NCBI GenBank assembly: GCA_964536195.1
Contig: CAZHVO010000005.1
Location: 1 to 36,201 of the forward strand
DNA from: Susulua sp964536195
GTDB taxonomy: Bacteria > Omnitrophota > Gorgyraeia > Duberdicusellales > 4484-171
Length of the DNA stretch: 36,201 nucleotides
Direction of reading: 5' to 3'
In this document: one piece after another, positions 24,576 to 32,216 of the stretch
How positions within the stretch are numbered: the stretch's first letter is position 1
How the letters are laid out: every line of letters begins with the position of its first letter
Translations under genes and position numbers: made by a program
The notes under the pieces: generated by a model
What the model was told of the DNA's origin: nothing
What the model saw: the letters and a program-made list of their open reading frames with translations, nothing else
Databases searched by the model: none

Positions 24576-25229
24576 AAAAAAAGAGATGAGATAATTCTTA
24601 TCCTAAAGGAGCCAGAACCTTCTAGCTACATTAGAAGAATTAACGAATTGATAGGATTTTCTTTTATTGATGCGGCAATAGAGTTAGATAGGAGCAGTTT
24701 TCTTCTTCTTACCAGAATAAAAAAGACCGCACTCTATTATGAGAAGAAGTTTAGAAAGAAGCGTAAGCTAGAGGTTTGGCTCTTGTACTTGGCAGCTATC
24801 CTGATTAAACTCCCTACTCCACGATTGAACAAGTTTTTCGATGATTTTGGATTTCGAAAAGGGGAACGAGCTGTAGTTAGTTCTATAGCGAAAAGCATAA
24901 ATAAAATAAAGAAGTTGGGGAAACAGACTAAAGCTAGCAATATTTATCGAATTCTTCTACCTTACACTCTTGAAAGTATTCTTTTCTTTTATGCCTATCA
25001 TCAGAACAAGAGTTTAAGAAAAAATATAGAACACTTTTTAGATAGGTTAGTAGATGTCCGCCTAAAGATTAAGGGTAAAGATCTAAAGGCAATGAATTTA
25101 AAGCCTGATATCCTTTATAATAAGACTCTTAAAAAAACTCTCTATTCCAAGATCGATAAGGGTTTAAGGTTCAAAAGTCAAGAGGCCCAAGAGGCAAAGC
25201 GTATCTTTGCGCGACATAAGAAGGTTTAG
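24576..25229 (+). CDS. cca: CCA tRNA nucleotidyltransferase, C-terminal part
   Basis: The remaining part of the same enzyme, reading from KKRDEIILILKEP, which corresponds to the RDELILIL helix after the neck domain. It then runs through the all-helical body and tail (218 codons including the stop). The apparent ATG start at 24558 lies within the adapter and is false; its first six residues come from adapter sequence. The first few A bases after the adapter may also be artefact. It ends at the foot of the inverted repeat that frames the next promoter. Confidence 0.8.
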   Translation, partial: KKRDEIILILKEPEPSSYIRRINELIGFSFIDAAIELDRSSFLLLTRIKKTALYYEKKFRKKRKLEVWLLYLAAILIKLPTPRLNKFFDDFGFRKGERAVVSSIAKSINKIKKLGKQTKASNIYRILLPYTLESILFFYAYHQNKSLRKNIEHFLDRLVDVRLKIKGKDLKAMNLKPDILYNKTLKKTLYSKIDKGLRFKSQEAQEAKRIFARHKKV

Positions 25230-25278
25230 GAAAAGAGTTGAAACTTTTGAGGGTTTAAGATATAATCTCTTTTCCTAA
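25226..25278 (+). repeat. Perfect 12-bp inverted repeat framing a promoter
   Basis: ttaggaaaagag (25226-25237) and ctcttttcctaa (25267-25278) are exact reverse complements. The left arm overlaps the stop codon of the nucleotidyltransferase gene (tag, 25227-25229) and ends right before the -35 box. The right arm starts right after the -10 box. There is no T-run after the right arm, so a simple terminator is unlikely, although the stem could form in read-through RNA. Confidence 0.65.
25238..25266 (+). promoter_or_regulatory. Sigma70-type promoter for the rbfA operon
   Basis: TTGAAA (25238-25243), a 17-base spacer and a perfect TATAAT (25261-25266) lie about 50 bases before the rbfA ATG. It would start the rbfA-nrnA-truB-ribF unit. 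The spacer region (25240-25261) is nearly repeated at 25296-25316, just before the start codon. Confidence 0.75.
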
Positions 25279-25314
25279 CAAGAGAGTCTATAACAGAAAC
25301 TTTGAGGTTTAAAG

Positions 25315-25692
25315 ATGTCCTTACGAATGGAAAAAGTCAATCGGGAACTGCAAAAACTGATTATGGCAATAATCCAGAAAGAGGTTGATGATCCCGATAT
25401 GGATTTTTTATCGATAACTCGCGTAGAGACAACTAGGGATTTAGGAGAAAGTAAAGTTTACTATAGTTTGCTTAATGAGGAAAATCTAGCTAAGGCTAAG
25501 GAAATATTAGATCGTATGTGTGGGTTTATTAGGGGTAGTTTGGCTAAGAAAATAAGATTGAAAGTTTTGCCTCAACTGCACTTTATACCTGATGATTCGA
25601 TAAAGTATAGCGTGGATATCTATAAAAGAATAGAGGAGATTAAGAAATCCGAGGAGGAAAATGAGGAAGAGATTACTGAAAAAGATAGTTGA
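25315..25692 (+). CDS. rbfA: Ribosome-binding factor A
   Basis: 125 residues with the KH-like fold of RbfA: RMEKVNRELQKLIMAIIQKEV at the start, the FLSITRVETTRDLGESKVYYS strand pair, and LPQLHFIPDDSIKYSVDIYKRIEE at the end. It assists maturation of the 30S subunit by binding near helix 1 of 16S rRNA. GAGG seven bases before the ATG supports the start. The gene overlaps nrnA by 32 bases. The order rbfA-nrnA-truB-ribF is a common bacterial arrangement. Confidence 0.95.
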   Translation: MSLRMEKVNRELQKLIMAIIQKEVDDPDMDFLSITRVETTRDLGESKVYYSLLNEENLAKAKEILDRMCGFIRGSLAKKIRLKVLPQLHFIPDDSIKYSVDIYKRIEEIKKSEEENEEEITEKDS

Positions 25693-26635
25693 AAAGATAA
25701 AAGAGAGTAAGAGCTTTTTGATTACCGCCCATATGAATTTAGAAGGCGATGCTCTTGGTTCAGAGCTAGCCACCTACATCTTGCTTAAAAAGCTTAAAAA
25801 ACGGGTAGTTATCTATAACAATGATCCAACACCGGGGATATATAAATTTCTTCCCTTTAGTCGAGTAGTAAAAAACTCAATAAAGGAAGATAAGTTTGAC
25901 GTAGCCATGGTCCTAGATTGTTCGGATGTTTCTCGGACCGGGAAGGTCAAAGACAGCTTGAGCAAGGCTAGATGCATTATCAATATTGACCACCATATTA
26001 GTAATACTAATTTTGGTGATATAAACTGGGTTGAGTCATCTTCAGGCTCAGCAGCCCAAATGCTCTACTTACTTTGTGATAAGTTTAAGATTATGGACAA
26101 GAATATTGCTATGTGTCTCTATACCGGGATTTTTACCGATACCGGTAATTTTACCTATGCTAATACTGATAGCCAGACTCATAAAATAGTCGCTAGTTTG
26201 ATGAAATATAATCTTCACCCTCATAAAACATACGAAACTATACATAGTTTATGCAATCCATCTGATTTAAATTTTATCGGCAAGATTATCTCTTCTTTAA
26301 AATTCGATCCCCGGAAAAAAATCTGCTGGGCAACTATAATCAAATGGCAGGACAAAAATTACGATCTTACTGAGGTTGTTTTTTCAATAATGAGATTACT
26401 AAAAAGTCCGGAGGTGTTTCTCCTTTTTAAGAGAGCAGACCAGTCTAGAACCAGAGTTAATTTCCGTTCTCGGGGTAGAGTTGATGTAAATAGAGTTGCT
26501 AAGTTCTTTGGCGGTGGAGGGCATAAAAACGCAAGTGGCACCACCATAGAAGAGTCTTTAGAAAAGGCTGAGAGAAAAGTAATCTCTTTTGTAAAAAGAT
26601 ATACTAACGGCGTAAAACGCAAAAAGAAAAATTAA
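25661..26635 (+). CDS. nrnA: DHH-family phosphoesterase, NrnA-like nanoRNase/pAp phosphatase
   Basis: 324 residues with DHH and DHHA1 domains: HMNLEGDALGS (motif I), MVLDCSD (motif II), DHHISNTNFG (motif III), GIFTDTGNF (motif IV) and the C-terminal substrate loop FGGGGHKNASG. The family degrades very short RNAs and dephosphorylates pAp. Motif I has Glu where most members have the first metal-binding Asp (PDGD). A strong gaggagg ribosome site precedes ATG 25661, which explains the 32-base overlap with rbfA. Confidence 0.92.
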   Translation: MRKRLLKKIVEKIKESKSFLITAHMNLEGDALGSELATYILLKKLKKRVVIYNNDPTPGIYKFLPFSRVVKNSIKEDKFDVAMVLDCSDVSRTGKVKDSLSKARCIINIDHHISNTNFGDINWVESSSGSAAQMLYLLCDKFKIMDKNIAMCLYTGIFTDTGNFTYANTDSQTHKIVASLMKYNLHPHKTYETIHSLCNPSDLNFIGKIISSLKFDPRKKICWATIIKWQDKNYDLTEVVFSIMRLLKSPEVFLLFKRADQSRTRVNFRSRGRVDVNRVAKFFGGGGHKNASGTTIEESLEKAERKVISFVKRYTNGVKRKKKN

Positions 26636-26653
26636 GCTTTGGGGGTTATTAAG

Positions 26654-27331
26654 ATGAGCAGTAGTAAAAGAGAAGGGATTATACTGGTAAATAAGCCCAA
26701 AGGGATTACTTCTCACGATGTAGTTGATGTTGTGCGCAAAAAGCTTGGGACTAAAAGAGTCGGGCATACTGGAACCCTAGACCCTTTAGCCGAAGGGTTA
26801 CTAATTATTTTGGTAGGTAAGTGCACTAAGTTGTTTTCTAAATTTGCTAATTTTGATAAAGAATACTTGGGAGTATTAAAATTAGGTGAAGTTACTACTA
26901 CTGGAGACTCTCAAGGAGAAATTAAGCACAAGCAAGAGTATCAAGATATAAGTCAGGAGAAGATAGAAGAGGCATTTTCCTTATTCCTTGGTGAGACCGA
27001 GCAAGTCCCTCCGATGGTCAGTGCTTTACGAGTGAAGGGTAAGCGGCTTTATAATTTGGCTCGTCGCGGTATTGTGATAGAAAGATCTCCTCGCAAGATC
27101 AATATTCTTTCTCTAAAGGTATTAAAGACAGATCTTCCCTTTGTTGAGTTTTGTGTCCACTGTTCTAAAGGAACCTATGTCAGGAAGCTTGCTGAAGATA
27201 TTGGCGAGAAGCTTGGCTGTGGGGCCCATATGGTGAAAATATTGCGCTTGAGCATTGGGTCTTTTAAAATAGAAAAGGCAGTAGCTTTGGATGAAGTCAA
27301 TGAAAGTCATCTTCAACAAATTACCCTTTAA
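26654..27331 (+). CDS. truB: tRNA pseudouridine(55) synthase TruB
   Basis: 225 residues. GIILVNKPKGITSHDVV opens the domain; the catalytic Asp is in GHTGTLDPLAEG (about residue 43), and the PPMVSALRVKGKRLY and CSKGTYVRKLAEDIG motifs are present. It makes pseudouridine 55 in the T loop of tRNA. I chose ATG 26654 because ggggg lies at a proper distance upstream; the TTG at 26639 would add five residues without its own ribosome site. It has the N-terminal catalytic core but little or no PUA domain at the end, common in short TruB forms. Confidence 0.95.
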   Translation: MSSSKREGIILVNKPKGITSHDVVDVVRKKLGTKRVGHTGTLDPLAEGLLIILVGKCTKLFSKFANFDKEYLGVLKLGEVTTTGDSQGEIKHKQEYQDISQEKIEEAFSLFLGETEQVPPMVSALRVKGKRLYNLARRGIVIERSPRKINILSLKVLKTDLPFVEFCVHCSKGTYVRKLAEDIGEKLGCGAHMVKILRLSIGSFKIEKAVALDEVNESHLQQITL

Positions 27332-28256
27332 GAGAGTAAAGTGTGTAGCAACTGTAGGTGTTTTTGACGGAATTCATCTTGGGCATCAGTTTATACTGAA
27401 GAAGGTAAGAGAGACCGCCCGAAGAAAAGGCTTATCTTCCTTGCTAATAACCTTTGATATCCCGCCTCAACAATTTTTAAATAAAGAAAAGCTCCTACAT
27501 CATCGTCGACCTGAGAAGGCATTTATTGGTTCCCTAACCGGTAGGGATGAGAAAATTGACCTGGTAAGTTCTCTAGGCATAGATTATCTCTGGTTTTTAA
27601 GAACCAAGAGGTCTCTCTTAAGGTTATCAGCTAAGAGTTTTATAAATTATATCCAGAAGTACTTTAATATTAAAAAGCTTATTGTTGGCGAAGACTTCCG
27701 CTTTGGACATAAAGGTACAGGCGACTTAAGTGACTTAGGAAAGCTTGCTAGAGAGCATAGATTTAACTTATCAATTATAAGAAAAAAAGCCAAGAATAAT
27801 AAGATAATAAGTAGCTCTTTGATTAGACAACTTATCCAAAAAGGCAAGTTAAGCCAAGCGAAGCAACTATTAGGCCGGTGTTTTTCTTTGAAGGGAAGAG
27901 TAGTTAAGGGAAGGGGTATAGGTTCAAAGCTTGGTTTTCCTACAGCAAATATTTCTGCTTCTGATTACCTTATTCCTGCCTGTGGAGTATATGCAGCCTA
28001 TGTAATTTTAGGTAAAAAAACATATTTGTCTGCAATTAATATTGGGATAATGTCTAGGCTTGGTAAGGCCAAAGGCTTAGTTGTAGAAGCCCATATCCTA
28101 AATTTTAAGAAAAATATTCTCGGTAAACCTATCAAAATAGTCTTTTTAGAGAAATTACGAGAGGAGAAAAAATTCTCTTCTTCTGGAGACTTAATAAATA
28201 CTATTAGCAAAGATATTAAGCATTTAACCTCAAAATATAGTGCCTTCCTGATCTAG
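27291..28256 (+). CDS. ribF: Bifunctional riboflavin kinase/FAD synthetase
   Basis: 321 residues. The N-terminal adenylyltransferase has TVGVFDGIHLGHQ (HxGH motif) and VGEDFRFGHKGTGD; SSSLIRQLIQKG closes this part. The C-terminal kinase starts with GRVVKGRGIGSKLGFPTANI, and the catalytic acidic residue is in VVEAHIL. It converts riboflavin to FMN and FAD. It overlaps truB by 41 bases from ATG 27291, or 32 bases if ATG 27300 is used, which has ggatga upstream and is as likely. Confidence 0.93.
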   Translation: MKSMKVIFNKLPFKRVKCVATVGVFDGIHLGHQFILKKVRETARRKGLSSLLITFDIPPQQFLNKEKLLHHRRPEKAFIGSLTGRDEKIDLVSSLGIDYLWFLRTKRSLLRLSAKSFINYIQKYFNIKKLIVGEDFRFGHKGTGDLSDLGKLAREHRFNLSIIRKKAKNNKIISSSLIRQLIQKGKLSQAKQLLGRCFSLKGRVVKGRGIGSKLGFPTANISASDYLIPACGVYAAYVILGKKTYLSAINIGIMSRLGKAKGLVVEAHILNFKKNILGKPIKIVFLEKLREEKKFSSSGDLINTISKDIKHLTSKYSAFLI

Positions 28257-28259
28257 CAT

Positions 28260-28275
28260 CCACAACCCCTTGTGG
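28260..28275 (+). terminator. Weak hairpin after ribF, possible terminator
   Basis: ccacaa (28260-28265) pairs with ttgtgg (28270-28275) around cccc, four bases after the ribF stop. The following sequence (tgtaagcattta) has no real T-run, so termination would be inefficient. It sits between two operons, just before the mraZ promoter. Confidence 0.35.
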
Positions 28276-28301
28276 TGTAAGCATTTATTCAACAAAAACC
28301 C

Positions 28302-28330
28302 TTGACAATAGGCCAAATTTGTTTTATATT
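28302..28330 (+). promoter_or_regulatory. Promoter of the mraZ/dcw cluster
   Basis: A perfect TTGACA (28302-28307), a 17-base spacer and TATATT (28325-28330) lie upstream of the mraZ repeats. Predicted transcription start is near 28337, within or just before the first repeat, so MraZ bound there would block its own promoter. Confidence 0.8.
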
Positions 28331-28337
28331 CATATTG

Positions 28338-28362
28338 TGGAGTAAAATGGAGTAAAGTGGAA
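28338..28362 (+). promoter_or_regulatory. MraZ-binding direct repeats
   Basis: Three TGGA-type boxes with 5-base spacers (tggag at 28338, tggag at 28348, tggaa at 28358) give a strict 10-base period, as in known MraZ operators, where TGGGN boxes repeat with the same spacing. The third box runs into the start codon at 28362, so the repeats also cover the ribosome-binding region. The match to the operator type is established knowledge; binding here is inferred. Confidence 0.75.
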
Positions 28363-28799
28363 TGTGGTATGGAGAATATTTACATACATTAGATGAGAAA
28401 GATAGATTTATCCTTCCGGCTAAGTTTAGAGAAAAGGTAAAGACTCTAAAAAAGAAGAAGTTTTTTATCACCCGGGGACTTGATGGTTGCCTTTTTTTGG
28501 TTTCTCAGGAAGCTTGGGAGAAATTGGAGGAGAAGTTAAAATCTCTCTCCTTTACTAAACAGCAATCAAGGTTTTTCAATCGCCTATATTTTAGCGGAGC
28601 TTCTGAGATTGACATTGATGTTCAGGGGCGGATAGCTCTTCCAGAATATTTAAAAGAATTCGCTCAAATCCAAAGAGAAGTAGTGATCATCGGAGTAGCT
28701 GATCGAATTGAAGTTTGGAGTAAAGACCGTTGGGATAAATTCTATCAGGAGAATAAAAAGAGGTTTGAGGAGATGGCCGAGAATCTCTTTGAAGAATAG
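28362..28799 (+). CDS. mraZ: Transcriptional regulator MraZ
   Basis: 145 residues with two AbrB/SpoVT-like MraZ domains: GEYLHTLDEKDRFILPAKFREK in the first and SEIDIDVQGRIALPEYLKEFA in the second, separated by LYFSGA. MraZ forms a ring and represses the dcw operon by binding repeats upstream of its own gene, and those repeats are present here. The start is fixed by the repeats and by homology (MWYGEY). It is the first gene of the division and cell-wall cluster. Confidence 0.95.
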   Translation: MWYGEYLHTLDEKDRFILPAKFREKVKTLKKKKFFITRGLDGCLFLVSQEAWEKLEEKLKSLSFTKQQSRFFNRLYFSGASEIDIDVQGRIALPEYLKEFAQIQREVVIIGVADRIEVWSKDRWDKFYQENKKRFEEMAENLFEE

Positions 28800-28845
28800 A
28801 GGAGGTGTTTTTCGTAATAGCGATAATGAAAAATAAGGAGGGTTA

Positions 28846-29034
28846 ATGACTAAAGCAATTACTAAGTCTCGAGAAGCTTCTAAGAAAAGTAATCATGATA
28901 GTCTTTTAGGGTTGTCTATGATTCGTTTGTCAGGGTTTCGTATTTGCCAACTTGCTGAAAAAGAATCCTCAAACACTTCTTTGTCCGAACGGAAAATATT
29001 AAGAGAGCTATTTTTTTCCCATAATACAAAATGA
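28846..29034 (+). CDS. Small unknown protein between mraZ and rsmH
   Basis: 62 residues, basic and Ser-rich, with no signal peptide, membrane helix or recognised motif. Evidence that it is translated: a near-perfect ribosome site (aaggaggg, 28835-28842) right before its ATG, and an ATGA overlap of its stop with the rsmH start. RsmH has no ribosome site of its own, so the small ORF may serve to couple rsmH translation, or be a genuine small dcw-linked protein. An orphan aggaggtg lies further up at 28800-28807. I cannot assign a function. Confidence 0.55.
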   Translation: MTKAITKSREASKKSNHDSLLGLSMIRLSGFRICQLAEKESSNTSLSERKILRELFFSHNTK

Positions 29035-29954
29035 TTATTTCCGAAATTCCTCGTGAAACCATGAAAAAAGTCTATCATTATCCGGTTATGTACGGGTCAG
29101 TCTTAGAATTCTTAGACCTTGGGAAGAAAAAGGTTGTAGTTGATTGTACTATTGGTGTTGGCTCTCATTCATATAAGCTATTGGAAGCCATGGATAAAGA
29201 GAGTTTTCTTGTTGGTATTGACCGGGATTGGGATTCTTTAAATGTGGCCAAAGTCAGATTAGAGCCATTTAGGGGAAGATTCTCTTTAGTTAGAGATAAT
29301 TTTGCTAATCTCGACAAGATCTTGAATGATCTAGATATAGAAGAAGTAGATGCTTTTTTATTTGATTTAGGTATTTCTACCTACCAGCTAAGTGATCCTA
29401 CCCGGGGTTTTAGCTTTTTGGAGGAAGGACCTTTGGATATGCGTATGGATAAAGATTCCTTTCTTTCAGCCTATGATTTAGTAAATAATTTAAGTGAAGT
29501 TGAGCTGGGGAATATTTTTAAGAAGTTTGGCGAAGAGCGCTATTCTCGCAGAGTAGCCCATTTTTTAGTAGAGGTAAGAAAAGGGAAGCCGATTTCTACA
29601 ACCAGTCAGCTTAGAGATTTGATTATTCAAGCTATTCCTGGTAGAGCTCGGGCAGGAAGAATCCATCCAGCGACAAGAGTATTTCAGGCTTTGCGTATTG
29701 CTGTTAATAGAGAACTAGAGGCTATAGCAACAGCCTTGTCTTGTGCGGTATCACGCTTGGGCCGCGGAGGAAGAATAGGGGTTATTTCTTTTCATTCCCT
29801 GGAAGATAGGATCGTTAAACATCTTTACAAAGACTACTCTACAAAGAACATATTAAAGATTATTAATAAAAAGCCTCTCACTCCTACAGAGGAGGAGAGA
29901 GAAGAAAACCGGCCTTCCCGCTCAGCTAAATTGCGGGTGGCAGAAAAGATTTAG
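29031..29954 (+). CDS. rsmH: 16S rRNA (cytosine(1402)-N4)-methyltransferase
   Basis: 307 residues. YHYPVMYGSVLEFL, the SAM-binding DCTIGVGSHS, FDLGISTYQLSDPTRGFSF, DMRMD, GRIHPATRVFQALRIAVNREL and ISFHSLEDRIVK are the full set of RsmH (MraW) motifs. It methylates N4 of C1402 in 16S rRNA. The start at 29031 overlaps the preceding small ORF (ATGA); ATG 29061 is an alternative closer to the usual N-terminus but has no ribosome site either. Confidence 0.95.
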   Translation: MIISEIPRETMKKVYHYPVMYGSVLEFLDLGKKKVVVDCTIGVGSHSYKLLEAMDKESFLVGIDRDWDSLNVAKVRLEPFRGRFSLVRDNFANLDKILNDLDIEEVDAFLFDLGISTYQLSDPTRGFSFLEEGPLDMRMDKDSFLSAYDLVNNLSEVELGNIFKKFGEERYSRRVAHFLVEVRKGKPISTTSQLRDLIIQAIPGRARAGRIHPATRVFQALRIAVNRELEAIATALSCAVSRLGRGGRIGVISFHSLEDRIVKHLYKDYSTKNILKIINKKPLTPTEEEREENRPSRSAKLRVAEKI

Positions 29955-29964
29955 TATTTAGCCT

Positions 29965-30330
29965 ATGAAGAAGATTTTGCCTTTAATTTTACCTATTCTT
30001 ATTTTTATCCCGACCCTTCTCTACCTGCATCAGAAGGTTCAGCTTTATGTTGAGGCATATCGACTGAGTAATACCTTTAGCTACCACAAGGAACTTATTG
30101 ATAAGAGGGATTACTTGATGTATAATTTTGCTAAAGAGGCGACTCTGGCTAAAGTTAATCAATGGGCAAGCTTAAAAGACTTTACACCGGTAGATAAAAG
30201 CAGAGTAATGGCTTTGAATATAAGAAGGCAGACCCCGATTGTTAGAGATAACAAAATAGCCTTATTGCTTGATCGAATCTTAAGAGCCTCAACACCTACT
30301 TCAACCGCCTTAGCTAAAGAGAGAAGATAA
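29965..30330 (+). CDS. ftsL: FtsL-like division protein
   Basis: 121 residues: a short basic N-terminus, one membrane helix (about 4-22) and a helical region containing LSNTFSYHKELIDKRDYL, an FtsL-like leucine-zipper segment in the periplasm. Sequence identity with known FtsL is low, but the size, topology and position between rsmH and ftsI are the classical ones. FtsL joins FtsB and FtsQ to activate FtsW/FtsI. The tail after about residue 90 is polar and unassigned. Confidence 0.7.
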   Translation: MKKILPLILPILIFIPTLLYLHQKVQLYVEAYRLSNTFSYHKELIDKRDYLMYNFAKEATLAKVNQWASLKDFTPVDKSRVMALNIRRQTPIVRDNKIALLLDRILRASTPTSTALAKERR

Positions 30331-30545
30331 ATAGTTCCTAAGAAGGCGTATTTGGGCAGGAGGCCTTTTTCCTCTAGATAGAGTTTCTTTCTAAGAATTT
30401 ATCAAACTAAAGACATAAGTGCGTCCAACCTTTGTAGTAACAAAGATGAATATTTGTTGGATCCATCATAGATAATGATTAGTAAGAAAAGCATTTTATA
30501 ACAAGAAGTAGTAATCTTGGCATAAACAACTATTGTAACCATAAG
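30331..30545 (+). other. 215-base non-coding stretch with hairpin before ftsI
   Basis: No gene or tRNA is seen. The clearest structure is at 30424-30461: tccaac pairs with gttgga as an outer stem, and ctttgt pairs with acaaag as an inner hairpin with a 4-base loop. An alternative pairing, aacaaa with tttgtt (30439-30444 and 30453-30458), excludes both. A weak aaggc/gcctt stem followed by tttt lies at 30343-30369. This is the only long gap in an otherwise tight dcw cluster. A switchable leader is possible but unproven. Confidence 0.4.
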
Positions 30546-32216
30546 ATGAATAGAAAGTATAGCCAAAGGACGAGTAGTATATACTTGGCCTTTATTATTT
30601 TACTTCTCCTCATCTCGGCAAGAATCTTTTATCTCCAGGTATTTAGAAGCAACTTTTTCCAAAGCCTTGCTCAAGATCAGCGCTATCGGCTTATAAATCT
30701 TCAAGGCCGGAGGGGTGATATTCTTGATCGCCAGAGAAGAGTTTTGGCTAAGAGTATAAGTTGTTACTCTGTTTTTGCTGATCCGGCTCTGATTGGCGAT
30801 CCTGAGATGACTGCAGAAGTTTTCTCGGCAAATTTGGACTTATCTAAAGAGAAGCTACTCTCTAGTTTAAAGAAAAAAAAGAGATTTGTCTGGGTCAAGA
30901 GAAAGGTTTCTTGGGAGGAAAAGGAGAAGATAAAGGCACTTAAATTGGATGGTGTAGGTTTTCTAAGGGAGGAGAAACGATTTTATCCTCAAGGAAGTCT
31001 TTCAGCCGCAGTTATTGGTATTGCTAATATTGACAACCAAGGCTTAGAAGGGCTAGAATTCGGCTACAATGACTATTTAAGCGGCAAAGATGGTTGGGTA
31101 AGGGTGTTGAGGGACTCAGCTTCCCGGGAGCTTATTCTTTCTTCACAGATAATAACTCCTCAGGAGGGTGCAGATATTATCCTAAGCCTAGATGCGCAGA
31201 TACAATATTGGGTTGAAGAGTATCTAGGCAAGGCAGTTAAAGATTTTAAGGCTGTCTCAGGGAGTGCTGTAGTGATGAATGCCTTAAACGGGGAAGTTTT
31301 GGCTTTAGCTAATAGTCCTAGTTTTAATCCTAATGAGCTAGGAAAAGTTTTCCCTGAGCAAATGCGCAATCGGGCAGTGGCAGATATGTTTGAGCCGGGT
31401 TCAGTATTTAAAGTTGTCACCCTCCTGGCCGCAGTTAATGAAGGTAAAATTACCGACCAAGATGAATTCTTCTGTGAAAATGGTAAATTTAAAATTCCCG
31501 GCACCACTCTTCATGATTGGAAACCATATGGTGAGTTATCTTTTAGAGAGGTTTTTATGAAATCAAGTAATATTGGTGTAGCAAAGATTGTTCAAGCTCT
31601 AACTCCTAGTGTTTTCTCCGGCTACCTCAGGAGATTAGAATTTGGCCGTAAGAGCGGTATTGATTTACCGGCAGAAGCAGGGGGGTCGGTTAAGCCAATC
31701 GAAGAGTGGTCAAAGACCTCTGCCTTTATTATCCCTATTGGTCAGGAGATAGGAGTTAATCTCTTGCAGTTGACACGCACATTCGCTGTTGTTGCTAACG
31801 GAGGTTATTTGGTTAGGCCGCACTTAGTAACCAGTATTTGTTCTCAAGGGTTTTGTGGGAGCGTAGAGATTGAAGATAGAAAGAGAGTTATACCAACATC
31901 TGCTGCCAATAGAGCAAAGGATATTCTTATTTCGGTAGTAAGTGAGGGTACTGGTAAGCGGGCTCAAGTAAAAGGACGCAGAATTGGCGGTAAAACCGGT
32001 ACTGCTCAGAAATATGACCCTAAGATAGGGAAATACTCACCTTCTAAATATCGGGCGACATTTGTTGGTTTTATTGCTGATTTAAATCCACCTCTAATAA
32101 TCGGGGTTACCGTAGATGAGCCTAAGCGCTCACATTTTGGCGGGGTTGTGGCTGCACCGGTTTTTAGGAATATTGCCCAGAAGGTTATTAATTATACTGA
32201 GGGAGCAGGAAATTGA
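30546..32216 (+). CDS. ftsI: Division-type peptidoglycan transpeptidase (PBP2B/PBP3 class)
   Basis: 556 residues: an N-terminal membrane helix (about 10-27), a pedestal domain starting with LINLQGRRGDILDR, and a transpeptidase domain with the active-site Ser in EPGSVFK (SxxK, about 283-289), SSN (about 341) and KTG (about 483). No PASTA repeats are present. It cross-links septal peptidoglycan outside the inner membrane. The ribosome site is weak. The stop codon overlaps the murE start. Confidence 0.94.
   Translation: MNRKYSQRTSSIYLAFIILLLLISARIFYLQVFRSNFFQSLAQDQRYRLINLQGRRGDILDRQRRVLAKSISCYSVFADPALIGDPEMTAEVFSANLDLSKEKLLSSLKKKKRFVWVKRKVSWEEKEKIKALKLDGVGFLREEKRFYPQGSLSAAVIGIANIDNQGLEGLEFGYNDYLSGKDGWVRVLRDSASRELILSSQIITPQEGADIILSLDAQIQYWVEEYLGKAVKDFKAVSGSAVVMNALNGEVLALANSPSFNPNELGKVFPEQMRNRAVADMFEPGSVFKVVTLLAAVNEGKITDQDEFFCENGKFKIPGTTLHDWKPYGELSFREVFMKSSNIGVAKIVQALTPSVFSGYLRRLEFGRKSGIDLPAEAGGSVKPIEEWSKTSAFIIPIGQEIGVNLLQLTRTFAVVANGGYLVRPHLVTSICSQGFCGSVEIEDRKRVIPTSAANRAKDILISVVSEGTGKRAQVKGRRIGGKTGTAQKYDPKIGKYSPSKYRATFVGFIADLNPPLIIGVTVDEPKRSHFGGVVAAPVFRNIAQKVINYTEGAGN

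Noticed and set aside
23938..25229. Frameshifted cca pseudogene
   Set aside because: The frame change occurs at an N-gap with adapter sequence. The coding sequence on both sides is intact, so it is an assembly artefact.
30517..30545. Promoter directly before ftsI starting with TTGGCA
   Set aside because: The matching -10 position would overlap the start codon and has a poor sequence.
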